From: Polaromonas sp. AET17H-212
GTDB lineage: Bacteria > Pseudomonadota > Gammaproteobacteria > Burkholderiales > Burkholderiaceae_C
DNA: 64,000 nucleotides
Direction of reading: 5' to 3'
Assembly: GCF_002379085.1 (NCBI RefSeq)
Contig: NZ_NBZW01000018.1
Coordinates: 28,114 to 92,113 of the forward strand
The notes beneath the pieces were generated by a model. It was given only the letters and a program-made list of their open reading frames with translations, was not told the DNA's origin and did not search any database. Below are positions 1 to 6,487 of the stretch, piece after piece. The first letter of the stretch is position 1. Each line of letters opens with the position of its first letter. The translations under genes and the position numbers were made by a program.

Positions 1-164
1 GCCTCGCGCGCCAGCGCCTTGAGGTCTTCGAGAAAAGGCGGTGGATACACCCCGTCCTGCACCGAGCGGTGCCAGGCCGCGTTGTAGGGCAGCAGGTACT
101 GCTGCATGAAGGCTTCGAGCTGCTGGCGCAGCGCCAGCGCCCTGGGGGAGTGATTGAAGTCCAT
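1..164 (-). CDS. Acyl-CoA dehydrogenase, N-terminal fragment (runs off left edge)
   Basis: Reading leftwards from an ATG at 164, the frame is open to the window edge (54 codons). The peptide begins MDFNHSPRALALRQQLEAFM and continues with an LPYNAAWH segment. This resembles the first helices of the acyl-CoA dehydrogenase N-terminal domain, where a short acidic/aromatic start is followed by a helix ending near a Pro-rich turn. Catalytic and FAD-binding parts lie outside the window, so substrate class is unknown. It is the last visible gene of the minus-strand ubiquinone run, 56 bp after ubiD, and need not be functionally linked to it. Family assignment rests on about 50 residues only. Confidence 0.6.
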   Translation of the reverse strand, partial: MDFNHSPRALALRQQLEAFMQQYLLPYNAAWHRSVQDGVYPPPFLEDLKALARE

Positions 165-220
165 GAGGCATTGTGCGATTCGGGCCGGGCCCTGTCAGAA
201 CGCAGGTGACACCCCGCCCT

Positions 221-1705
221 TCACAGCCCCAGGGACTGAAAGAGGCCATCCATGCGCGCCTGTACCGCCGCATCCATGGCGATGGGGCGGCCCCATTCGC
301 GCTGGGTTTCGCCGGGCCATTTGTTCGTCGCGTCCAGTCCCATCTTGCTGCCCAGGCCGCTCACCGGCGAGGCAAAGTCCAGGTAGTCGATGGGGGTGTT
401 TTCCATCAGCAGGGTGTCGCGCGCCGGGTCCATGCGGGTGGTCAGGGCCCAGATCACCTCGCGCCAGTCGCGCACGTCCACGTCATCGTCCACCACGACC
501 ACAAACTTGGTGTACATGAACTGGCGCAGGTGGCTCCACACGCCCATCATCACGCGCCGTGCATGCCCCGGGTAGGCCTTCTTGATGCGCACCAGCGCCA
601 TGCGGTAGCTGCAGCCTTCGGGCGGCAGGTAAAAGTCGGTGATTTCGGGAAACTGCCTTTGCAGCAGGGGAATGAACAGCTCGTTCAGGGCCATGCCGAG
701 CACGGCAGGCTCGTCCGGCGGTTTGCCGGTGTAGGTGGAGTGGTAAATCGGGTCGCGCCGCATGGTGATGCGGTCCACCGTGAACACCGGAAACGAGGCC
801 TGCTCGTTGTAATACCCCGTGTGGTCGCCGAACGGTCCTTCGAGCGCATGCTGGTAGCCGCTGGGGTGGCCGGCATCCGGATAGATGTGGCCCTCGAGCA
901 CGATCTCGGCGGTGGCCGGCACGCGCAAGCCGCTGCCCAGCGCGCGCACGACGTCGGTGCGCGCGCCGCGCAGCAGGCCGGCGAACTGGTACTCGGACAG
1001 GCTGTCGGGCACCGGGGTCACCGCGCCGAGGATGGTGGCCGGATCGGCGCCCAGCGCGACGGCCACGGGATAGGGTTGGCCCGGATTCGCCGCAGCATGG
1101 TCGCGAAAATCGAGCGCGCCGCCGCGGTGTGCCAGCCAGCGCATGATGAGCTGGTTGCGTGAGAGCACCTGCTGGCGGTAAATGCCCAGGTTTTGCCGTG
1201 GCTTGTGCGGCCCCTGGGTGATGACCAGGCCCCAGGTGACCAGGGGCGCGACGTCGCCGGGCCAGCAGTGCTGCACCGGCAGGCGCGCCAGGTCCACATC
1301 CTGGCCCTCCCAGACCACCTCCTGGCAGGGCGCCGAACGCAATTCACGCGGCGCCATGTGCCACAAGGTCTTGAGCAACCCGCCCAGACCGAGCATGTCT
1401 TTCAGGCCCTTGGGTGCTTCGGGTTCCTTGAGGGCGGCGAGCACCTCGCCAAAGGAACGCAGCGCGCGCAGGTCGGTGACACCCATGGCGCGCGCCACAC
1501 GTGCCGGTGTGCCGAACAGGTTGGCCAGCACCGGCATGTTGTGTCCGGTGGGGTGTTCGAACAAGAGGGCCGGGCCCCCGGCACGCAGGACGCGGTCGCA
1601 CAGTGCCGTCATTTCCAGATGCGGCGACACCGGCTCGGCCACGCGGCGCAGGTCGCCGGTCAGCTCGAGCTGGGCCATGAAATCGCGCAGGTCGCGGTAG
1701 CGCAT
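221..1705 (-). CDS. ubiD: UbiD 4-hydroxy-3-polyprenylbenzoate decarboxylase
   Basis: A 494-residue protein of normal UbiD length. It uses prenylated FMN to remove the carboxyl group of 4-hydroxy-3-polyprenylbenzoate in ubiquinone synthesis. Recognisable parts are the N-terminal [10 protein letters not shown] start, the prFMN/Mn-binding segment NLGIYRQQ (N172, R177), SLSEYQFAG with E238, and [10 protein letters not shown] (E289, D294) of the catalytic E-R-E network. The gene starts 3 bp after the ubiX stop, so the two are surely co-translated; UbiX makes the prFMN cofactor. Related UbiD-family aromatic decarboxylases exist, but the UbiU/V/T and UbiX neighbourhood favours the ubiquinone enzyme. 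Confidence 0.95.
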   Translation of the reverse strand: MRYRDLRDFMAQLELTGDLRRVAEPVSPHLEMTALCDRVLRAGGPALLFEHPTGHNMPVLANLFGTPARVARAMGVTDLRALRSFGEVLAALKEPEAPKGLKDMLGLGGLLKTLWHMAPRELRSAPCQEVVWEGQDVDLARLPVQHCWPGDVAPLVTWGLVITQGPHKPRQNLGIYRQQVLSRNQLIMRWLAHRGGALDFRDHAAANPGQPYPVAVALGADPATILGAVTPVPDSLSEYQFAGLLRGARTDVVRALGSGLRVPATAEIVLEGHIYPDAGHPSGYQHALEGPFGDHTGYYNEQASFPVFTVDRITMRRDPIYHSTYTGKPPDEPAVLGMALNELFIPLLQRQFPEITDFYLPPEGCSYRMALVRIKKAYPGHARRVMMGVWSHLRQFMYTKFVVVVDDDVDVRDWREVIWALTTRMDPARDTLLMENTPIDYLDFASPVSGLGSKMGLDATNKWPGETQREWGRPIAMDAAVQARMDGLFQSLGL

Positions 1706-1708
1706 GGC

Positions 1709-2317
1709 TCAGGACCCGGCCGTGGCGAGAGCCCGCCCGTCCCAGCGCGGGGCCAGGTCGTGCGGCAGGTCCAGCAGGTCCAGCACACGCGCCACGCTGC
1801 CGTCCACCAGCTCGGCCACCGACTGCGGGCGCTGGTAGAAGGCCGGCATGGGCGGGCAGATGATGGCGCCCATTTCGGTCGCGCTGACCATGTTGCGCAG
1901 ATGGCCCAGGTGCAGCGGCGACTCGCGCACCATCAGCACCAGGCGCCGGCGCTCCTTGAGCACCACGTCGGCGGCGCGCGTGATGAGGTTGTCCGCCAGC
2001 CCGTGCGCCACGGCAGCCAGCGTGCGCATCGAACAGGGCGCCACCACCATGGCACTGCATAAAAAGGAGCCGCTCGCAATGGAGGCGCCCACATCGCGCG
2101 CGTCATGCACCTGGTCGGCCAGGGCTTCGACGGCGACGCGGCTCATGCCCTGCTCCTGGTCGAGGTTGCGCCAGCCCGCGTCGGACACCACCAGGTGGGT
2201 CTCGATCCCCGCCAGGGCATGAAGCACCTGCAACAGGCGCGTGCCATACACCGCGCCACTGGCCCCGGAGATCGCCACAATGATGCGTCGGGATAGCGCG
2301 CTGTCACCGGGGGGCAT
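1709..2317 (-). CDS. ubiX: UbiX flavin prenyltransferase
   Basis: A 202-residue flavin prenyltransferase that joins dimethylallyl phosphate to FMN, giving the prFMN cofactor of UbiD. Visible hallmarks are the Rossmann-like start IIVAISGASGAVYGTRLL, the VVLKERRRLVLMVRESPLHL segment, and the C-terminal PPMPAFYQRP loop. The start is placed at the ATG at 2317 (MPPGDSALSRR), because the longer frame upstream is low-complexity read-through of the preceding gene. This start overlaps the DGC-protein stop by 14 bp, and the stop lies 3 bp before ubiD, so translation looks coupled on both sides. Confidence 0.95.
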   Translation of the reverse strand: MPPGDSALSRRIIVAISGASGAVYGTRLLQVLHALAGIETHLVVSDAGWRNLDQEQGMSRVAVEALADQVHDARDVGASIASGSFLCSAMVVAPCSMRTLAAVAHGLADNLITRAADVVLKERRRLVLMVRESPLHLGHLRNMVSATEMGAIICPPMPAFYQRPQSVAELVDGSVARVLDLLDLPHDLAPRWDGRALATAGS

Positions 2318-2738
2318 GGGCGTCCACTCCTTTGGCGGCAACCCCGCCAGCGGGAGTGGATGCACGCAGCGGCACCGCCAGCAGGTCGGCCGCCACACGC
2401 TCGAGCACCAGCGCTGCCTGCGCGGGATCGAAGTCCTCATGCGTGCGCTTTTTGACACCGTATTGCTGGAGCGGGTAATGCCGGTCGGCCGTGATGCCAT
2501 GGCGCGCCAGCACGCTTTTCACGCAGGCCAGCGGGCAGCCGTCGAGCGCGATGACGGGCCGTCCGGAGCGCACGATTTTCATCAGATGGGGCACGTCGCC
2601 ACCCACCCCGGCAATGCAGGACATCTCGGCGACGCCGCGCCGGTCCAGCTGCAGCGCCACCTGGTTGGCCAGCTGCGCGGCGCTGGAGCATCCCGAACAG
2701 GAATAGACCAGCGGCAAACTGCGCCTATCCTCAGTCAT
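2304..2738 (-). CDS. DGC-family putative zinc-binding protein
   Basis: A 144-residue protein with the cysteine pattern of the DGC (putative zinc-binding) family: YSCSGCS near the N-terminus, MSCIAGVGGD in the middle and LDGCPLACVK later. The CxxC and DGCPLAC motifs probably bind metal. Biochemical function is unknown. The start ATG at 2738 overlaps the ubiT stop by 8 bp, and the end overlaps ubiX by 14 bp, so the gene is embedded between two ubiquinone genes in a translationally coupled run. Whether it takes part in quinone synthesis or in metal or Fe-S supply to UbiU/UbiV is inference. Confidence 0.8.
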   Translation of the reverse strand: MTEDRRSLPLVYSCSGCSSAAQLANQVALQLDRRGVAEMSCIAGVGGDVPHLMKIVRSGRPVIALDGCPLACVKSVLARHGITADRHYPLQQYGVKKRTHEDFDPAQAALVLERVAADLLAVPLRASTPAGGVAAKGVDAHAPR

Positions 2739-3255
2739 GGCGGTTGCCTGCAGGCTGACGCGGGCCAACACCGGCCGACCGCTGCCGTGGCCCCAGGTGC
2801 GCCAGCAACTGGAGCGGCCCCCACTGCTGCAGGTCGAGCACCGGCAGCTCCAGGGCATCGAGCGCGTTCTTGACGACCAGGCCCAGTTCGGTGTCGCCCT
2901 CCATCGCGAGGCGGCGGCTGAAAAAAAGCGTGTCCGGATCTTCCTGGCGCTGCGCCAGGCGCATGAAGTCGTGGGCGCTGGCACTGATGGCCAGGTCGGT
3001 GGCCTGCTGCCGGGGGCAGGCGGCGAAGCGCTGCCCGGTCCAGGAAAAGTCAAAGGTCAGACGCGCGTCACGCACGTGGATGCGCAGCTTTTTGTGCAGC
3101 AACAGGCGGCCCACGTCGGCCGGCAACTGGCGCGCCAGGCCCAGGTTGAGCGCACTCACCAGCAGCACCGAGCCGGGGTAAGCCGGCAGGCGCTCCAGCA
3201 GCGATCCGAGGGCCGGCGGCAACGCCAGGGAAGGAGATGAGGAAAGGGGTTTCAT
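2731..3255 (-). CDS. ubiT: UbiT, SCP2-domain ubiquinone biosynthesis accessory protein
   Basis: A 174-residue protein with an SCP2 sterol-carrier-like lipid-binding fold; the core is LLHKKLRIHVRDARLTFDFSW followed by segments such as SAHDFMRLAQ and DTLFFSRRLAMEGDTELGL. UbiT is the anaerobic counterpart of UbiJ and is thought to hold lipophilic quinone intermediates. The start ATG at 3255 (MKPLSSSPS) is chosen over a longer frame that overlaps the hlyIII gene. Presence of ubiU and ubiV in the same run strongly supports the UbiT name over a generic SCP2 protein. The last codons overlap the DGC gene by 8 bp. Confidence 0.88.
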   Translation of the reverse strand: MKPLSSSPSLALPPALGSLLERLPAYPGSVLLVSALNLGLARQLPADVGRLLLHKKLRIHVRDARLTFDFSWTGQRFAACPRQQATDLAISASAHDFMRLAQRQEDPDTLFFSRRLAMEGDTELGLVVKNALDALELPVLDLQQWGPLQLLAHLGPRQRSAGVGPRQPAGNRHD

Positions 3256-3269
3256 GGGGATCCGGACAG

Positions 3270-3887
3270 TCAGGCCACATACAGCAGCACGGTGAAGAAG
3301 TGGCAGATGCTGCCGCCCAGCACACACAGGTGCCACCAGCCGTGGCCGTGGCGCAGCTTGTGGTCGGTGGCATAAAAACCAATGCCCAGGGTGTAGCAGG
3401 CGCCGCCCGCGGCCAGCCAGGCAAAACCCGCAGGCGTCAGGGCGGTCCACAAGGGCGACACCGCCACCAGCGCCAGCCAGCCCATCAGCACATAAATGAC
3501 CAGTGACAGCACCCGCGCGCCCTTGGCCAGCCAGATTTCCTGCACGATGCCCAGCAAGGCCAGGCTCCACACCACGCCCAGCAAGGACCAGCCCCAGGCG
3601 CCGCGCAGCGACACGAGCGCGAAGGGCGTGTAGCTGCCGGCGATCAGCAGGTAGATCGAACAATGGTCGAACTTGCGCAGCACGTTTTTGGCGCGGCCGC
3701 GTACGCTGTGGTACAGCGTGGAAAAGACGTACAGCGCCACCAGCATGGCGCCGTAGATGCTGAAGCTCACAATTTTCCAGGGATCGCCCACGAAGCCGGC
3801 GGGCACGATCAGTGCGACCGCACCCGCCACCGCCAGCCCGGCGCCGACGAGGTGGCTGATGCTGTTGAAACGTTCACCGTGGTACAT
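3270..3887 (-). CDS. Hemolysin III / PAQR-family membrane protein
   Basis: A 205-residue membrane protein with about seven hydrophobic segments. It carries the family signatures FNSISHLVGA at the N-terminus, STLYHSV with its conserved His, KFDHCSIYLLIAGSYTPF in the middle and a final GWWHLCVLGGSICHFF. The S-H, H-D and H-x3-H residues are the putative metal-binding hydrolase set of the PAQR/CREST superfamily. Bacterial function is unsettled; the hemolysin label is historical. It sits between ubiV (12 bp upstream) and ubiT (14 bp downstream), so it is probably co-transcribed with the ubiquinone genes. Confidence 0.9.
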   Translation of the reverse strand: MYHGERFNSISHLVGAGLAVAGAVALIVPAGFVGDPWKIVSFSIYGAMLVALYVFSTLYHSVRGRAKNVLRKFDHCSIYLLIAGSYTPFALVSLRGAWGWSLLGVVWSLALLGIVQEIWLAKGARVLSLVIYVLMGWLALVAVSPLWTALTPAGFAWLAAGGACYTLGIGFYATDHKLRHGHGWWHLCVLGGSICHFFTVLLYVA

Positions 3888-3899
3888 CGTTGTCAGCCC

Positions 3900-4802
3900 T
3901 CAGCCCGCCACCGCGGATGCCACCTGCTCCAGGCCGGGGCGGCCGTGCCAGTAGCCATTGCAGCCCTTCTCCGGCATGAGGGGCTGCATGCGCGCCAGCG
4001 CCTCCTGCGGCGTCAGCACCTGCCTGCGTGCTGCATCGAACAGGGCGATCACCTCTGCCATGTGCTGCGCCTGCGGACTCAGGCGAATCACGTCCACGCC
4101 CGCGGCACGCATGTCCTCCAGCGCATCGACCAGGTTGTAGACGCGGGCCGACTGGGTCTGTGTGCCGTTGAGCACCAGGAACTCCTCGCTCTCGCGGGTC
4201 CTGAGCATCAGACCGTCCGGGTGGTCGAGGCAACTGAAGCGGCAGTCGTCCTTGGGCAGGTTGCGCTGCCGCGCGGTAAAGCAGCGCGCCGAGTAGGCCA
4301 GCGGCATGCGCCCGTAGGCAAACACCTCGGTCTCCAGACCTGGCGGGCGGTCCTGCTGCAGCAGCGCCAGATCACCCTGCTTCATCTCCAGCGGCATGAC
4401 CCAGCGGCTGGCGCCCAGCGAGGCCATCCATTGCAGCGAAGCCGGGTTGTACAGGTTGAGGTGCGGGCCGGCCACAAACGGCAGCTTGCCGGCCAGGCGG
4501 TGGACGGCGCCCATGTCGTTGGCCTCGACCCGGAAATCGCCATTGGCCGTGATCCTGTGCATGGTGCCGACGTCGCTGCCCGACTCCAGCAGCACCTGGG
4601 TCGACAGCACCACCTCCTTGCCGGCAGCACGCAGGCGGGCCGCGATGTCCAGCCAGTCGGCCAGGCGCAACTCATGACGCCGCGAACACACGGTCTCGCC
4701 GAGGTAGACCACGTCCACCGGCGTGACAGCGACCGTGTCGTAAAAATTGAAGACAGTCTCCCTCTGCCAGTAATACAGCAGCGGGCCCAGGGCGATTTTC
4801 AT
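3900..4802 (-). CDS. ubiV: UbiV, O2-independent ubiquinone hydroxylation protein (U32 family)
   Basis: A 300-residue peptidase-U32-family protein. UbiV pairs with UbiU to hydroxylate the ubiquinone ring without O2, using prephenate as oxygen donor. It begins MKIALGPLLYYW. Four cysteines fit the 4Fe-4S ligand set of UbiV: C39 in GETVCSRR, one in SARCFTARQ, and two in KDDCRFSC. The C-terminal CNGYWHGRPGLE is also typical. The start is placed at 4802 to match the conserved N-terminus, but ATGs at 4817 and 4820 are in frame, and the latter gives an ATGA overlap with the ubiU stop. Either choice implies coupling to ubiU. Confidence 0.95.
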   Translation of the reverse strand: MKIALGPLLYYWQRETVFNFYDTVAVTPVDVVYLGETVCSRRHELRLADWLDIAARLRAAGKEVVLSTQVLLESGSDVGTMHRITANGDFRVEANDMGAVHRLAGKLPFVAGPHLNLYNPASLQWMASLGASRWVMPLEMKQGDLALLQQDRPPGLETEVFAYGRMPLAYSARCFTARQRNLPKDDCRFSCLDHPDGLMLRTRESEEFLVLNGTQTQSARVYNLVDALEDMRAAGVDVIRLSPQAQHMAEVIALFDAARRQVLTPQEALARMQPLMPEKGCNGYWHGRPGLEQVASAVAG

Positions 4803-4816
4803 GGTGCGGTTTTCCA

Positions 4817-5866
4817 TCATTTCCAGGGCCGGTGGTAAGCGCCCAGCGTGTGCTGCTGGCCTTCGGCCACCTGGTCGAGGCTGGCCATCCAGCTGGTTTT
4901 CGGTGCGTAGCGATGCGGGTTGGCAACGCAATGGTCGATGGCCTCGCGCCAGACACGCGTCACCTGCGCCACATAAGCAAGGCTGCGCTGGCGGCCCTCG
5001 ATCTTGATGGCGCGTACACCCATCTTCATGAGCTGGGGCAGAAGTTCGAGCGTGTTCAGGCTGGCGGGCTCCTCGATGGCGTAATAACTCTCGTCATCAC
5101 CCACGTCGAAGCGCCCCTTGCACAGCGTGGGGTAGCCGGCGTTTTCCCCGCTGGCATAACGGTCGATCAACACACCGCCCAGCCGCGATTCCAGGCCCTG
5201 CGGCGTTTCCTGCCAGCGCACGGACTTGGCCGGCGAACACACGCCGTGCGTGTTGGGTGACTCGCCCGTCACATAGGACGACAGCGCGCAGCGCCCCTCC
5301 ACCATCACACACAGGCTGCCAAAACCGAACACCTCGATCTCCACCGGCGTCTTGTCAATCACCTGCCGCACCTGCTCGAGCGACAACACACGCGGCAACA
5401 CCGCGCGAACGACGCCGAACTGCTCACGGTAGAAGTTGATCGCCTCGTAATTGGTGGCCGAGCCTTGCACCGACAGGTGCAGGCGCAGCGCCGGATAACG
5501 CGAGGCGGCATATTGCATGAGGCCGGGGTCGGCCAGGATCACGGCATCCACCCCCAAGTCCACCGCCTGGTCCAGCGCCGCGCGCCAGGGACCGGGGTTG
5601 GCGGCCTGCGGATAGGTGTTGAGCGCCATGAAAACCTTGCAGCCGCGCTCGTGGGCATAACGAATGCCCGCGGCAATCGCGGCCTCGTCGAAATTGAGGC
5701 CGGCAAAGTTGCGTGCATTGGTTGCATCGCGCAAACCCAGGTACACGCAATTGGCCCCGTTGTCCACCGCGGCTTTCAGGGCCGGAAGGCTGCCAGCTGG
5801 ACAAACCAGCTCTGGCGGGGCTGATGGCGGTTGCAGGGTCTCAGGAAGGGAAGCAGAAGAAGTCAT
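4817..5866 (-). CDS. ubiU: UbiU, O2-independent ubiquinone hydroxylation protein (U32 family)
   Basis: A 349-residue U32-family protein, partner of UbiV. It has the ELVCPAGSLPALKAAVDNGA start of the TIM-barrel, DAVILADPGLM, and the four-cysteine 4Fe-4S pattern spread over SLCVMVEGRCALSSY, HGVCSPAKS and YPTLCKGRF. The family otherwise includes tRNA hydroxylases and collagenase-like proteases; the cysteine spacing and the adjacent ubiV and ubiT point to UbiU. The start is the ATG at 5866 (MTSSASLPET), because upstream codons show no U32 homology. It is the first gene of the minus-strand run, about 190 bp from the FNR box and 76 bp from a weaker FNR-like site. Confidence 0.95.
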   Translation of the reverse strand: MTSSASLPETLQPPSAPPELVCPAGSLPALKAAVDNGANCVYLGLRDATNARNFAGLNFDEAAIAAGIRYAHERGCKVFMALNTYPQAANPGPWRAALDQAVDLGVDAVILADPGLMQYAASRYPALRLHLSVQGSATNYEAINFYREQFGVVRAVLPRVLSLEQVRQVIDKTPVEIEVFGFGSLCVMVEGRCALSSYVTGESPNTHGVCSPAKSVRWQETPQGLESRLGGVLIDRYASGENAGYPTLCKGRFDVGDDESYYAIEEPASLNTLELLPQLMKMGVRAIKIEGRQRSLAYVAQVTRVWREAIDHCVANPHRYAPKTSWMASLDQVAEGQQHTLGAYHRPWK

Positions 5867-5941
5867 GCATTTGGAATCAGGCAGGCCCCGGAACAGAGCC
5901 ATTGCAAGCTGCGACCTTACGCCGAACGGACGCAAAACTTT

Positions 5942-5955
5942 CTGATCCCCGTCAA
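5942..5955. promoter_or_regulatory. Weak FNR-like site upstream of ubiU
   Basis: CTGAT-CCCC-GTCAA matches 8 of 10 defined positions of the FNR consensus TTGAT-N4-ATCAA. Its centre lies about 82 bp upstream of the ubiU start codon, compatible with an activator site at -41.5 of a promoter near 5907. No convincing -10 hexamer was identified, so the site is only a candidate. Confidence 0.35.
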
Positions 5956-6055
5956 CAGTTGGTCCAAACGCCGGACCGCAAAACAGACCCGTTGCATGAA
6001 ATTTCTTGAACAACCTGCCTCCTTGCGGCTCACAAGGCAGCTACCAAAAGTGCAA

Positions 6056-6069
6056 TTGACCTGGATCAA
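6056..6069. promoter_or_regulatory. FNR/ANR-type box in the ubiU-nor divergent spacer
   Basis: TTGAC-CTGG-ATCAA matches 9 of 10 defined bases of the FNR consensus TTGAT-N4-ATCAA. It lies 91-104 bp upstream of the DUF2249-norB start codon and about 190 bp upstream of ubiU. FNR-type activators use such sites to switch on genes at low oxygen; DNR-type NO sensors recognise a similar sequence. Confidence 0.75.
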
Positions 6070-6096
6070 TAGGGGAATGAACTTTTTCAATCTCAA

Positions 6097-6119
6097 TAGA
6101 TGTATTATTTATGCATCTT
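6097..6119. promoter_or_regulatory. NsrR-type palindromic operator upstream of the nor operon
   Basis: Two 11-bp half-sites flank one T: TAGATGTATTA and TTATGCATCTT. The second reads AAGATGCATAA on the opposite strand. Both approximate the NsrR half-site AAGATGCATTT in 11-1-11 layout. It sits 41-63 bp before the first nor-operon start codon and about 27 bp downstream of the FNR box. That is where a repressor would block an FNR-activated promoter. An nsrR gene lies 3 kb downstream at 9101. Confidence 0.7.
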
Positions 6120-6159
6120 ATAAATTTTACTGATTTCTGTTTTACTGAATGGAGTCCCC

Positions 6160-6456
6160 ATGAACCACTCTTCCACGTCTTCCGCAGCGTTCACGCTCGA
6201 TATCCGGACGATTCTTCCCCGCGAACGGCACCCGGCCATCTTCCGGACATTTGGCCAGCTTGGCGCCGGTCAGACCCTGGAATTGATCAACGACCACGAT
6301 CCACAACCGCTGCGTCACCAGTTCCAGGCAGAAATGCCGGGCAAATTCGGCTGGACCTACCTGGAACAGGGCCCTGATACCTGGCGCGTGGCCATTACCC
6401 GGCTGAAGCCGGCTCACAGCGACGGGCAGTGCTGCGGCTCCTGCGGCGGCGCCTGA
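6160..6456 (+). CDS. DUF2249 protein with C-terminal Cys cluster
   Basis: A 98-residue DUF2249 protein, the first gene of the NO operon. The core has LDIRTILPRERHPAIF, a LGAGQTLELINDHDPQPL strand-loop, and GWTYLEQGPDTWRVAI. Such TusA/SirA-like small proteins often accompany NO reductase and other respiratory genes, but their biochemistry is unknown. This copy ends in a cysteine-rich tail (GQCCGSCGG), which suggests metal, Fe-S or NO interaction; the second copy at 8832 lacks it. It starts 41 bp after the NsrR-like operator and ends 31 bp before norB. Confidence 0.85.
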   Translation: MNHSSTSSAAFTLDIRTILPRERHPAIFRTFGQLGAGQTLELINDHDPQPLRHQFQAEMPGKFGWTYLEQGPDTWRVAITRLKPAHSDGQCCGSCGGA

Positions 6457-6487
6457 TCCCCTTTACAGAAACCAGAAGGAATACGCG

